Origin: Candidatus Kapaibacterium sp.
GTDB lineage: Bacteria; Bacteroidota; Ignavibacteria; Kapaibacteriales; WFXC01
Assembly: GCA_026996895.1 (NCBI GenBank)
Contig: JALWJX010000050.1
Location: forward strand, 1 to 58,925
DNA: 58,925 bases
Direction: 5' to 3'
The notes under the pieces are model-generated. The model did no database searches. It was given only the letters and a program-made list of their open reading frames with translations, and was not told the origin of the DNA. Positions 7,855 to 17,263 of the stretch are shown piece by piece (within the stretch, counting starts at the first letter, position 1; each line of letters starts with the position of its first letter). Both the position numbers and the translations under genes were made by a program.

Positions 7855-9500
7855 AGCGATGGTGCAATCGGTGGCGGCAGCCGCAGAGTATGGTTGGTGT
7901 TTACAATGCTCTGATTCTGGGCGGTAGCTTGCTGGGTGTTGCATTCGTGCTCCCTGAGGGATGGTTCTTGAGTCTGGGTGCATTATTGCCCGTACTGTGG
8001 GCGCTCCAGAAAGCGCGACGATGGCAGCAGGTGTTTCGATGGAGTTACCTGGCGTTCTTTTTCTACCACGGCGTTGCTAACTGGTGGATTGGAAGCTGGC
8101 AGGTCGAGGCGGATCCCTTTCTCCGACTTTCCGGTGTGCTGGTCTGGCTGGTCCATCCCCTGTTTTTTACCCTCCCCTGGCTGGGATGGTGGATGTTACA
8201 CCGCCGCTGGGGGACGTCGCTGGCACTGTGGAGTTTGCCGTTGCTCTGGATCGCTTTTGAATGGCTGCACAGTCTTGGTGATCTGGGATATCCGTGGCTT
8301 GCCCTCGGCAATCTGTGGCTGCCGTGGCTTGCCGGGGTGCAAATGGCAGATATTGGTGGTGTTTGGCTCGTCAGTGGATGGATCGTGCTGCTGAATGTGC
8401 TGCTCTGGAAAGGAGTATCCGCAGCTATACGGGGACAGTGGCGTCGGAGCGGCTGGTTCCTGCTGGGCTGGGGCGTTGCTATCTTGCTGCCCGCTTCCTA
8501 TGGGGCGTATCGACTGGAGGCTTTTGCCCACCACTCCGGCAAGCGGCTCACGGTTGCCATTGTTCAGCCGAATATCAATCCGTGGCGGAAGTGGGAAACG
8601 CTGAAACCCTGGCAAAACATTCAACGGCACATCCAGTTGCTGGATTCGGCACTTCGGACATCCTCACGCCAGCCGGATCTCACGATCTGGAGCGAGACAG
8701 CCATTCCGTTCTGGATTACGTGGCAACGGTATCGCACAGAATTTTTCCGGCTCCGGCGCTGGGTGGATTCTACTGGTATTGCTGTCCTGACCGGCTTCCC
8801 GGATCTGGTCTTCTATCAAGCGCCGCCCACGCCGGGTGCCCGGAAGTTACAGGGCAGTAACTTGTGGTATGAAACGTTTAATGCGGTGCTTCTCTTACAG
8901 CCCGGAGCGGCAGATTATCAGACGTATCATAAGATACGTTTGACCCCTTTTGCGGAACACGTGCCATACGCGGAAGTGCTCTTTTTCCTGCAAGATTGGA
9001 TTCAGTGGGGCGTTGGGATTTCGTCGTGGGCAAAGGGACGTCGGCAGAACATACTATGGCTGCGAACCCGCCATAGCGATACCCTGCGGCTGGGAGCTGT
9101 GATTTGCATTGAGTCCATCTTTCCCCGGTTTGTTGCAGGATTTGTTCGCAAAGGAGCAGAAGCACTGGTGATTATCACCAACGACGGCTGGTTTTCCGGA
9201 ACGCCCGGTCCTTACCAGCATTTTGAGATTGCCAGAATGCGGGCGATTGAAACGCGGCGGGTCGTGCTCCGGTGTGCAAACACGGGTATTTCCGGGATCA
9301 TTGCGCCCAGCGGCGAGGTTGTGGCGCAGATACCGGATGGGAAGCAGGGAGTGTTGGTACAGAGCGTGGTATTATCAACAGGAACATCCCTGTATCTGCG
9401 GTGGGGAGATTGGGTGGCGTATGGAAGTCTGGTGATTGTTGGCGGAATGCTGATTGGTGGCTTCTGGCGCCGAAGATTTAAAGAGGGAACCAGAGAGTAA
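7851..9500 (+). CDS. lnt: Apolipoprotein N-acyltransferase
   Basis: The 549-residue inner-membrane enzyme adds the third acyl chain to the N-terminal Cys of lipoproteins. About six hydrophobic segments occupy the first 230 residues, followed by a periplasmic nitrilase domain. The catalytic Glu is seen in IWSETAIPF, the Lys in YHKIRLTPFAEHVP and the Cys in VICIESIFP. The ATG at 7851 overlaps the TGA of the EamA gene. An upstream in-frame frame beginning at 7791 is inside that gene and was rejected. Its 3' end overlaps the convergent histidine kinase gene by 23 bases. Several predicted lipoproteins in this window would be substrates. Confidence 0.95.
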   Translation: MKRWCNRWRQPQSMVGVYNALILGGSLLGVAFVLPEGWFLSLGALLPVLWALQKARRWQQVFRWSYLAFFFYHGVANWWIGSWQVEADPFLRLSGVLVWLVHPLFFTLPWLGWWMLHRRWGTSLALWSLPLLWIAFEWLHSLGDLGYPWLALGNLWLPWLAGVQMADIGGVWLVSGWIVLLNVLLWKGVSAAIRGQWRRSGWFLLGWGVAILLPASYGAYRLEAFAHHSGKRLTVAIVQPNINPWRKWETLKPWQNIQRHIQLLDSALRTSSRQPDLTIWSETAIPFWITWQRYRTEFFRLRRWVDSTGIAVLTGFPDLVFYQAPPTPGARKLQGSNLWYETFNAVLLLQPGAADYQTYHKIRLTPFAEHVPYAEVLFFLQDWIQWGVGISSWAKGRRQNILWLRTRHSDTLRLGAVICIESIFPRFVAGFVRKGAEALVIITNDGWFSGTPGPYQHFEIARMRAIETRRVVLRCANTGISGIIAPSGEVVAQIPDGKQGVLVQSVVLSTGTSLYLRWGDWVAYGSLVIVGGMLIGGFWRRRFKEGTRE

Positions 9501-11625
9501 AGGTGGAGCCAACACCAACGGTACTGTCGACAGTGATGCGCCCGTGCATCAGTGCTGCCAGTTGTTGAGAGAGATAGAGACCGATTCCAGAACTGCTTTC
9601 CCCTCCTGTGGGTTTTGCTGAAAGGGTGGTAAATCGCTGGAACAGACGTTGCTGTTCTTCCGGAGCGATACCGGGACCCTGATCCGTAATGGCAATGGCG
9701 CATTGAGCGTCAGCAACGAAGGTCCGCACCGTGACCGTTGTGCCAACGCGGGTATATTTGAGCGCATTCGACAGCAGATTATCCAGAATTCGGTTCACCC
9801 AGAATGGAATGACACACAAAGTCAGTTGGGGATCGTGGATGTGGACTGCTAAGGAAACGTTTTTTGCTTTTGCCATCGGCATATATTGCTTCACCAGCGG
9901 TTCAATCATTTGTGCTAAATGGAGCGTTGTGCAGTTCGGAAGTCCAGCTTCAGGCGTTGCGCGAACCTGTTCAAGTGTTTCTGCAATCAAGTGCTGCATT
10001 GTTTCTACCAGTTGCTCAGCTTGCTGGAGCAATGCTTGAGGATTTTCCTGTCCTGTCTCAAGCGCTTTCTGGAGGCGATAGAACAGAAGGCGGATGCTCA
10101 ATAAGGGGTTTTTTAGATCGTGTGCGATCAGGTGCAGCATATTACTGATGTGGTGCGAACGCTGTTGGAGCTGATCATTAGCAGTATGGAGTTGCTCGAC
10201 CAGTTGGAGCAGTTCCAGATTCTGGTTGCGGAGAGTAGCAATTTGAACCTGTTCCTGCTCTAATTGATGTTTGAATTGCAGTTCAGCAAAAAGCTGCTGT
10301 TGCTGTTGATGCTGAAACGCCTGTTCTTTCTCGGCTGCTACCCGGAGCTGTTGATAGGCTTTATCAAATTGATGGCGGGCAGCGGCAATTTGACTTGCGA
10401 TGCGATAGTACGGAGCTGCATATTCCCACAGTCCCGGATCATCGATGAGTGGGGCGATAGCATCGATCGATTCGGCAGCGCGGTCAATGGCGCCGCGCTC
10501 AAGAGCAATTTCAGCTAAGGCAATATGGATTCCTACCAGAAGTTCTGGTGTCGGCGGAGTAAAGAAGCGAAGTGCCAGTTGGAGCACGCGTTCCGCAGTG
10601 TCTAATTTTCCCTCTGCTTTGAACGTAAGTCCAACGTTGGCTAAGACGGCTGCTTTTTCAGGACCGGTGAATTGTAATGCTGTAAAAGCGGCAAGCGCTT
10701 TCCCGAAGTGGTAACGAGCCTGGCGATAATTGCCCTGCTTCCGGTACACTTCCCCGATGTTATTATGGATCTTGGCGATCCTTTCCAGAGACCGGAGTTT
10801 TTCTGCTAACTGGAGCGCTGCGTGGAAATATTGCAGTGCCTGCGGAAAGAGGCGGGACTGGCTAAACAGAAGCCCTAAGGTTGTATGAGCAGAGATCAGC
10901 ATTACCTGATCGTTCAGTTCTTGATAAATGTCCAGCGCCTGCAGCAGTAGTTGTAGCGCCCGGTAGTATTCCCCTTTGAAGGTGTAGTAATTGGCTAAGT
11001 TTCCCAGGGTGATAGCATATCCCCGCTTGTCTCCAATTTGCTGTCGCAGTTGAAGCGACTGCTGGAACCACCGAAACGCTTCTTCATACTGGCGCAGGGA
11101 AAAGGCATTGGCGCCAAGACAGCGGTACAAAATCGCTTTTCTTCTGGGAGATGTTTCTTCGGTGACAACTTTCAATCCCTGGCGATAAGCGTGAGCAGCT
11201 TCCTGTATTTTGCCCTGCTTCGTGAGAGCAATACCCAGGGTAGTCCAGAGAGCTACAAGCGTATCACTGTCGCTGATATCCAGTTGGGGGAGTGCTTGCG
11301 CAAGAAGTTTCTCGGCATCGGCGAATCGCTGCTGGTCCAAAAGCAGGCGACCGAGCTTGTGCAAAATGTCCGCCCGCTGCGTATCAGGGAGGGGAAGCCG
11401 GTGCAGTTGTTCCAGAAACTGCTGTGCCTGTGCAGGCATTCCTGCTTTGAGACTCAACTCCGCCAGCAATTCCAGCGCCTGCTGTTCTAACTGACGATTG
11501 GTGCATTGCCGGGCATACTCTAAGGCTTCAGCCGCTAAGTCGATCCCAGAGATTGGTTGGGAATCCAGAAAGGTTCGTGCTTCCTGCAAAAGTTCCGCTG
11601 CCAGGATTTCTACATCTTGCGCCAT
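9478..11625 (-). CDS. Cytoplasmic TPR-containing sensor histidine kinase
   Basis: The protein of about 715 residues has no signal peptide or membrane helix. The first 400 residues are helical tetratricopeptide repeats (segments such as LGNLANYYTFKGEYYRAL and NNIGEVYRKQGNYRQARYHF). A Gln/Glu-rich coiled coil (about 430-495) leads to a HisKA domain with the phospho-acceptor in IAHDLKNPLLS near residue 500. The catalytic domain has the N box NLLSNALKY, G1 ITDQGPGIAP and G2 SGIGLYLSQQL. Such kinases sense through the TPR part. No response regulator is adjacent, so it is an orphan here. The start is uncertain: ATG codons at 11625 and 11658 are both possible. Its last 23 bases overlap the end of lnt. 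Confidence 0.88.
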   Translation of the reverse strand: MAQDVEILAAELLQEARTFLDSQPISGIDLAAEALEYARQCTNRQLEQQALELLAELSLKAGMPAQAQQFLEQLHRLPLPDTQRADILHKLGRLLLDQQRFADAEKLLAQALPQLDISDSDTLVALWTTLGIALTKQGKIQEAAHAYRQGLKVVTEETSPRRKAILYRCLGANAFSLRQYEEAFRWFQQSLQLRQQIGDKRGYAITLGNLANYYTFKGEYYRALQLLLQALDIYQELNDQVMLISAHTTLGLLFSQSRLFPQALQYFHAALQLAEKLRSLERIAKIHNNIGEVYRKQGNYRQARYHFGKALAAFTALQFTGPEKAAVLANVGLTFKAEGKLDTAERVLQLALRFFTPPTPELLVGIHIALAEIALERGAIDRAAESIDAIAPLIDDPGLWEYAAPYYRIASQIAAARHQFDKAYQQLRVAAEKEQAFQHQQQQQLFAELQFKHQLEQEQVQIATLRNQNLELLQLVEQLHTANDQLQQRSHHISNMLHLIAHDLKNPLLSIRLLFYRLQKALETGQENPQALLQQAEQLVETMQHLIAETLEQVRATPEAGLPNCTTLHLAQMIEPLVKQYMPMAKAKNVSLAVHIHDPQLTLCVIPFWVNRILDNLLSNALKYTRVGTTVTVRTFVADAQCAIAITDQGPGIAPEEQQRLFQRFTTLSAKPTGGESSSGIGLYLSQQLAALMHGRITVDSTVGVGSTFTLWFPL

Positions 11626-11944
11626 TCTGCTGATTTTTTTAGTTTTTTTTAGTGGCATATCCGCAGTCTTTATGCCATGTGCGTAGTATTTCGAGCTACG
11701 AATCGTTTTAGTGTGCTCAGCAGCAGAAGGTAGCATTTATCAGATCAGGATTTCGTAACTTTGCCGGCGGATTGATCAGGAACACTGGTCATTGTAGCGG
11801 TGAGGGATGGATTCGGGTAGAGCGGCATTCGATGTCAGATTCAGTGCGTGAGGATGAGGTGGTTGTAACTGGCAGTAGTCGAACAGGATTAAACGATGGT
11901 GTCGAATAAAAAACGAGTTGGTATCACAAAGCAAAAGGTGTAGT
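11626..11944. other. Intergenic region between divergent histidine kinase and Asp-box genes
   Basis: No convincing gene is seen. A TAACTTTG element at 11756-11763 fits a plus-strand -7 promoter but lies 182 bases from the start at 11945, so a long leader or a second nearer promoter would be needed. A/T-rich sequence (TGATTTTTTTAGTTTTTTTTAG) lies just upstream of the kinase start. Confidence 0.5.
11756..11763 (+). promoter_or_regulatory. Candidate Bacteroidota -7 promoter element TAACTTTG
   Basis: The octamer matches TAnnTTTG exactly and is preceded by TTTCG and followed by C, the same context seen before other genes in this window. It is far (182 bases) from the Asp-box protein start. No clear TTG -33 element lies at the expected spacing. 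Confidence 0.4.
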
Positions 11945-14900
11945 ATGAAAGGAATTGTTGTGTATCTGGTCGCTTTTTTGTCGTGGTATGGTGTTTTTTC
12001 ACAAACCGTTGAACAGTACTATCGGTCACTTCCGAATGTGAAGCCGAAGGAACGGGAACAGTTTTTTTACGAAGCGCGGGCATATCCTTACGATCGAATT
12101 CCCTTTCGGGCACGGGTCAAGGCAATACACCAGGCGGAACAGTTGAGCAAGCGGTCGTCAGCGCACGCGCTGGCAACACAGCCTGAGTGGTACCCCATTG
12201 GTCCTTTTTATATCGGTGGGCGTGCGCGCACAGTGGTTGTCCATCCGACAGATCCGGCAACGGCGTGGATTGGAGCGGCAGCCGGAGGGATCTGGAAAAC
12301 CACCGATTATGGGGAGACCTGGACGCCGGTATTCGACAATGAAACGGCAATTGCAATGGGCTCTCTGGCTATTGATTTCACCAATCCCGACATCTTACTG
12401 GCAGCAACGGGTGAAATGAGCTCCAACATTGATGCCTATCTGGGCGATGGTGTATTTCGCTCGACCGATGGTGGCGAAACCTGGACCCAAATCGGATTGG
12501 TAACCGTGGGAGCTTTTTCGAAGATCTGGATCCATCCACAAAATCCATCGCTTGTTATCGCTGGAGCGACGAAAAATGGAGCAGGGGTTTATCGTTCAAC
12601 GGATGGAGGAATGACGTGGGAAAAAACCTTTAATGGCATTGTCAGTGATGTCTCGATGAATCCTGCAGATCCTCAGGAGTGGTTTATTGGAGTCACGGGG
12701 AAAGGAATATATTACTCCAGCGACGGAGGAAAGACGTGGGAGGAACGAAATTCGGGACTTCCAATTTCCGGAATCGGCCGGGTATCGGTGCACCAGGCTC
12801 CTTCCGACCCCAACATTCTCTACGCCCTAATGGAAGTGCAAGGAATCGGGACGATTTACAAAAGTACGGATCGAGGGAGCTCCTGGCAGAATGTCTACAC
12901 AGGCTCTAATGCTTTTTTCAATGGACAGGGATGGTATGATCAATACATCGTTGTTCACCCGACGCACCCAGATACCGTGCTGGCAGGAGGTATTGATATC
13001 TGGCGCACCACAAATGGCGGACAGACGTGGGAAAACATCACCAACGGCTATGGCGGTGGTCCACTTTATGGTGGCGATCGAGTCCACGTCGATCAACACC
13101 ACGCTGCCTTTGCTCCCAGTAATCCGGACATTGTCTATGCAGTCACCGATGGTGGTGTCTATCTTAGCACCGATGCAGGAAAAACGTGGAAGAACATCAA
13201 CAACAATCTGGCAATCACGCAGTTTTATGCGATGGACATTGATCAATCGGTAGATAACAAAACCTACGGTGGAACGCAGGATAATGGAACCTTAGGCAAT
13301 TACCAGCAGGAAGACCGATGGTCCCATGTCGCTGGCGGCGATGGTTTCTTTGTTGCGGTGGATTATGAGAATCCCCACATTATTTACGGGGAATTTTTCG
13401 GGGGACAATTGTGGAAGCGGAATTTGCAAACAGGAGAGTTTAAAAGCATTATGGATGGCATTGACCCAAATGATCCTGCTTTGTGGTCTGCACCAATTGC
13501 TATGGATCCGGCCGATCCACTGATTCTGTATCATGGGCGAAGAAGATTGTACATCAATAGCTTCGGCGGCGAACAACCGTGGGAGGTTATTGCGCCAGAC
13601 TTTCCTTCACTGAACGGATCAATTTCTGCGATTGCCGTTTCGCCGGTTGATCCGGACATCCTATACATTGGCACCAGCCGGGGAGAAGTGTATCGAAGTA
13701 CGGATGCCGGTGAGACCTGGACCAGCGTTGCGGAAAACGGGCTGGTGAATCGGTACGTAACGGATATTGTGTGTTCGGAACAGAATGCCCATACTGCTTT
13801 CATTACTTTCTCCGGATTTGGAGTGCCGCACGTCTTCCGCACGACGGATGCAGGAGATAGCTGGGAAAATATCAGCTCGATGCTGCCGGATATTCCGTGT
13901 AACGCAGTTGCAGTCAATCCCGAAGATGACAATAACATCTTTGTAGGAACGGACATTGGCGTTTTTGCAACCTATGATGGAGGGAATACGTGGCTTCCTT
14001 ACGGCGTTGGATTGCCCAAAGTCCCCGTAGTGGATCTCCGGATCCATAAGGAATCACTGGCACTGCGGGCAGCAACCCACGGACGTTCTATGTGGGAGGT
14101 TCCCATTGAAGATGGTGTTGAGGCTTTTGCTATTCTCCGGCCAGCCGGTGGCGAAGATTTCTCCGCACTTTCTACGCAACCGATTACCTGGTATGGATTT
14201 GATCTGCCAGTGAAAGTGGAATACTCTCTGGATGATGGACAGACCTGGCAATTGATTGTGGAGAGTGTTTCAGCTCAATCCACATTGTGGAAACTGCCCG
14301 CTACGTCGACGATTGCCGCGCGGATTCGAGTCTCCTCGCTCAGCAATCCGGATCAGGTTGCCGTTACCCCACGGTTTAGCATTCAGCCTATTCATCCGGG
14401 TTCGATCCTCAAAATTTCTGGCGTTTCGCACGTGCCCTATGGCATTGCTTACGATGGACAGGGCAATCTATGGGCAACCAGTTTCTATGGCAATCGGTTG
14501 TACAAATACAATGCGGAAACCTTAGAACTGATTGCTTCTTTCCAGATGCCCGTCGGTGATAGCTTGTTTACCGATATCACGATCAACCGGGATAACGGGA
14601 CCATCTACGTTCATAAAATGGCATCGCTTTCCGGAGGACAGGGACTGATCATTGCCCTGGATGCTGATGGGAATCTCAAAAAAACCTATCCATCACCCGC
14701 AACGCAATACCCGATTGGTCTGGTCTGGTTGGAAAATGATACGTTGTTGGTCGGTGATCGGAATCTGGAAAAGCTGTATCTGTACGATCTTTCGGAACAA
14801 AGGGTTCTGGGCACGTTTGATAATCCGTTTACTGGCGATTTCGGTCCCCGGGGACTGTGTCGGGATCCCCAGGGCAACATTTATCAGGTGTCGACTGATT

Positions 14901-15400
14901 TTACCGGGGGAAGTTTGCAGGGGGCGTACTTGATCAAGATACCCGCTGGCAATTATGAGGTTGAGCAGGCTCGCTTACAGTTAGTAGGACCTTCTGGAAA
15001 CATCAACGCCCGCGGCGCAGACTATGACCAGCGGGATGGAACGTTCTGGCTTTCTGACTTTGCCGGAACCATCTACAAGATCGTTGGTTTCCAGATTCCG
15101 AATTCGACACCGGAACGGTCAGGCAGGGTCGCTGCTCCCCCGATCCAGGTTCAAAAAATCGTCCCGAACCCGGTGCTGGAGAAAGCAACTGTCCATTTGC
15201 TGGTGCAGCAACCCGGCACGCTGACGGTGGAATTGTACACGCTGGATGGGCGGTTGCAGCAAACGGTGCTGGAGCAACAGGTCAGCAGAGGTGAGTTTCA
15301 GTTCCCGCTGCAACCTACAGGAAGCAGCGATGTGTACCTGTTGCGCTTTCTGTTCAATGGGGAACCAGTTGCAACAACGACCTTTACGTTTATCCGGTAA
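11945..15400 (+). CDS. Secreted Asp-box (BNR/sortilin-like) repeat protein with T9SS sorting domain
   Basis: The protein of 1151 residues starts with a signal peptide (MKGIVVYLVAFLSWYGVFSQ). From about residue 85 to 720 it carries about ten Asp-box motifs of the form S/T-x-D-x-G-x-T/S-W (for example STDGGETW, TTNGGQTW, STDAGKTW), which form beta-propeller blades as in sortilin-type glycoside hydrolase-like proteins. A second, NHL-like propeller region follows (FTDITINRDNGTIYVHK and neighbours). The last 85 residues (VPNPVLEKATVHL through FTFIR) resemble the T9SS type A sorting domain, which is cleaved on export or surface attachment. No catalytic residues of a peptidase or glycosidase were identified. 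An upstream in-frame start at 11918 would precede the signal peptide and was rejected. Confidence 0.85.
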   Translation: MKGIVVYLVAFLSWYGVFSQTVEQYYRSLPNVKPKEREQFFYEARAYPYDRIPFRARVKAIHQAEQLSKRSSAHALATQPEWYPIGPFYIGGRARTVVVHPTDPATAWIGAAAGGIWKTTDYGETWTPVFDNETAIAMGSLAIDFTNPDILLAATGEMSSNIDAYLGDGVFRSTDGGETWTQIGLVTVGAFSKIWIHPQNPSLVIAGATKNGAGVYRSTDGGMTWEKTFNGIVSDVSMNPADPQEWFIGVTGKGIYYSSDGGKTWEERNSGLPISGIGRVSVHQAPSDPNILYALMEVQGIGTIYKSTDRGSSWQNVYTGSNAFFNGQGWYDQYIVVHPTHPDTVLAGGIDIWRTTNGGQTWENITNGYGGGPLYGGDRVHVDQHHAAFAPSNPDIVYAVTDGGVYLSTDAGKTWKNINNNLAITQFYAMDIDQSVDNKTYGGTQDNGTLGNYQQEDRWSHVAGGDGFFVAVDYENPHIIYGEFFGGQLWKRNLQTGEFKSIMDGIDPNDPALWSAPIAMDPADPLILYHGRRRLYINSFGGEQPWEVIAPDFPSLNGSISAIAVSPVDPDILYIGTSRGEVYRSTDAGETWTSVAENGLVNRYVTDIVCSEQNAHTAFITFSGFGVPHVFRTTDAGDSWENISSMLPDIPCNAVAVNPEDDNNIFVGTDIGVFATYDGGNTWLPYGVGLPKVPVVDLRIHKESLALRAATHGRSMWEVPIEDGVEAFAILRPAGGEDFSALSTQPITWYGFDLPVKVEYSLDDGQTWQLIVESVSAQSTLWKLPATSTIAARIRVSSLSNPDQVAVTPRFSIQPIHPGSILKISGVSHVPYGIAYDGQGNLWATSFYGNRLYKYNAETLELIASFQMPVGDSLFTDITINRDNGTIYVHKMASLSGGQGLIIALDADGNLKKTYPSPATQYPIGLVWLENDTLLVGDRNLEKLYLYDLSEQRVLGTFDNPFTGDFGPRGLCRDPQGNIYQVSTDFTGGSLQGAYLIKIPAGNYEVEQARLQLVGPSGNINARGADYDQRDGTFWLSDFAGTIYKIVGFQIPNSTPERSGRVAAPPIQVQKIVPNPVLEKATVHLLVQQPGTLTVELYTLDGRLQQTVLEQQVSRGEFQFPLQPTGSSDVYLLRFLFNGEPVATTTFTFIR

Positions 15401-15758
15401 ACAAGCTCAGCTTTCCGGTCACAGGCGCACTGACTGGGAGTGCCGACTGGGGGAGCGCCAGCTTTAGCCGACAGTCACTGGCAGTGCCGGCACGTTAGTC
15501 GACGAAGAATACGCCCTTGAAGCGTGTGCTTCCGGTGGCCTTGATGTGTCACTTTCGCTGGCATAGAGCGGAAGTACTTTGGGGAAAGCACCGATATATT
15601 TATGCACGCTAAGGGGGTGCGCTTCTGGTGAGGATGTTATTGTGCTATCCTTAGGTCCTGTTTCTCTTCAAGAAGGAACGAGGAAGATATGCGCATTGAA
15701 CCTGCTGACAGTTCAGGGTCCTGCGCTATGGCTTTGAATTCTGTCCCAACCTCATAAG
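15401..15758. other. Intergenic region of 358 bases, no gene seen
   Basis: The stretch lies between two converging genes. It contains an imperfect 15-base direct repeat (TGACTGGGAGTGCCG at 15431 and TCACTGGCAGTGCCG at 15475, 13 of 15 identical); the second copy holds the palindrome CACTGGCAGTG. A second short repeat, TGYGCTTCYGGTG, occurs near 15520 and 15617. No terminator with a T-run was found for either gene. Confidence 0.5.
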
Positions 15759-17153
15759 TTAGCGATCCACTGGAATGCCCAGATAGCGGCGGAACCACGA
15801 ACCAACAATGATTTCTCGGTGCAGGCGGGAGAACTCGTACTGCGGCTTGCCATCATCTGTCAGGTTCAATTCGCCTTGAAGCTCAAGAACCAGCTTTGCT
15901 AAGATTGACTTAGCAATCGCTATTTCCGAATCGGTGATGTTCGCACGACGCAGAATATCTTCTTCCGTTGCCGCAGCACCGCGCAGCCAGAGAATGGAGC
16001 GGAACAGTTTTTTGCGCACGATTTCTCGCTCGCGCTTTTGTTTGCGGTGCAGTACGTATGGAATCCGCAGAATGGGAATGATGAAGTACAGAACTGAGAC
16101 GATGAAGGGGAAATAACCTAAAGCAACCTCTAACAACTGAGCGGTGCTTATACTTACTCCCGCAAGGCTGAAATAGTTGATCACTGCCCACGACATTCCC
16201 AGGTTGAAAGCATTCATTGCAATGATCGCAATGTTTTGCCCGGTCGTGTTGCCATTGTGAACAACTGGTGGATCAGCCTCATCAGGGTAAGGGATAATGA
16301 GTTCCTTTGATGGTGGGGTTTTGATTGCTTCTCTGGTCAACTTCGGAAAATGTCCAATGACAATGCCTTCCTCGGAGATTTCCGCATCGCCCTGAAATCG
16401 GGCTAAGTATTCTGTCAGGCGGGATTCTGCTACCTCATACGATTTGCCGGTTAAGCCAACGATATGTCCACTGGTAAGCACTCCATCGTTGAAGTAGATG
16501 AATGCTGCGGCTTCTTTCGCATCTTCCAATGGTGAATACTTCGGATACTCAGGACCAAAAACAAAATCGTAGACGGCTTGCAGAAAGCGCTTTTTCTTCT
16601 TTTTTGAGTGGGTCCTATCTGTTAGCGGCGTTTGGTAGACTGGATATCGGAAACCAGAAGCATCCGTTTGCCACTGTATGTGCCGTTCAGTCGATTTCCA
16701 TTCAGCAAGGACCCACAGAAGCCGGAAGATAGCTCCAAGATCAATAGACGCTGAGGAGCGGCGGTTGCGAGAATCACTGCTACTGCCAGAAGCGGCAGCA
16801 AAGAGGAGCAGCAGCACGAAGATTACGGTGTAGATGATGAGAATAACGCCAATAGCTGCTTTGTATACTTTAACGAAGATTTTCCACACCGTTGTTGCTA
16901 TCGACAGAGCGATTTCGCGGAAACTTTTCGCATTCCGGGGGCGGAGGGGATACTGGAAAGCAAAGACGACATTCCCGCTTTCCGGATCCATCGTCACTTT
17001 GCATTCGTAACGTTCTAAGAGGGTATAAAAGGCGTTCTGGACCTGTTCCAGGGGCAAGCCGGTAGCAGCAGCAAAGTCGCTGATGGTGATTTTTCCACGA
17101 TGGGAACGAATGTACTGTTCCAACTGCTGGAGTACTTGCAGATCGCTCGCCAT
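15759..17153 (-). CDS. Unrecognised membrane protein with three winged-helix-like modules
   Basis: The 464-residue protein has three hydrophobic segments (about residues 98-122, 306-330 and 343-366). Three cytosolic-looking modules resemble each other: residues about 10-66 (ITISDFAAATGLPLEQVQNAF), about 218-272 (LTSGHIVGLTGKSYEVAESRL) and about 380-450 (ATEEDILRRANITDSEIAIAK). Each begins with a DNA-binding-like helix-turn-helix pattern and ends in a short hydrophobic strand. A low-complexity Ser/Arg stretch follows the first membrane segment. I recognise no named family. The start at 17153 was chosen because the longer frame to 17267 translates the neighbouring tRNA, giving a spurious VAQQVEQRPFKPWVAGS-type N-terminus. 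Function unknown; a membrane-bound regulator is one possibility. Confidence 0.75.
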   Translation of the reverse strand: MASDLQVLQQLEQYIRSHRGKITISDFAAATGLPLEQVQNAFYTLLERYECKVTMDPESGNVVFAFQYPLRPRNAKSFREIALSIATTVWKIFVKVYKAAIGVILIIYTVIFVLLLLFAAASGSSSDSRNRRSSASIDLGAIFRLLWVLAEWKSTERHIQWQTDASGFRYPVYQTPLTDRTHSKKKKKRFLQAVYDFVFGPEYPKYSPLEDAKEAAAFIYFNDGVLTSGHIVGLTGKSYEVAESRLTEYLARFQGDAEISEEGIVIGHFPKLTREAIKTPPSKELIIPYPDEADPPVVHNGNTTGQNIAIIAMNAFNLGMSWAVINYFSLAGVSISTAQLLEVALGYFPFIVSVLYFIIPILRIPYVLHRKQKREREIVRKKLFRSILWLRGAAATEEDILRRANITDSEIAIAKSILAKLVLELQGELNLTDDGKPQYEFSRLHREIIVGSWFRRYLGIPVDR

Positions 17154-17185
17154 ACCGCTATCCGGTTGATCGGCAGGAATAAAAG

Positions 17186-17258
17186 TGACCCCGGCAGGGA
17201 TCGAACCTGCGACCCACGGCTTAAAAGGCCGTTGCTCTACCTGCTGAGCTACGGGGTC
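17186..17258 (-). tRNA. tRNA-Lys (anticodon UUU)
   Basis: A full 73-nt cloverleaf is readable on the minus strand. The 7-bp acceptor is GACCCCG with CGGGGTC plus discriminator A. The D arm is GCTC/GAGC. The anticodon stem is ACGGC/GCCGT with loop CTTTTAA, hence anticodon TTT. The T arm is GCAGG-TTCGATC-CCTGC. The 3' CCA is not encoded. It begins five bases after the dxs stop and may be processed from the dxs transcript. Confidence 0.97.
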
Positions 17259-17263
17259 AATAG

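Noticed and set aside
15401-15758. CRISPR-like or mobile-element repeats
   Set aside because: Only one imperfect pair of 15-base direct repeats was found, without regular spacing, terminal inverted repeats or a transposase.
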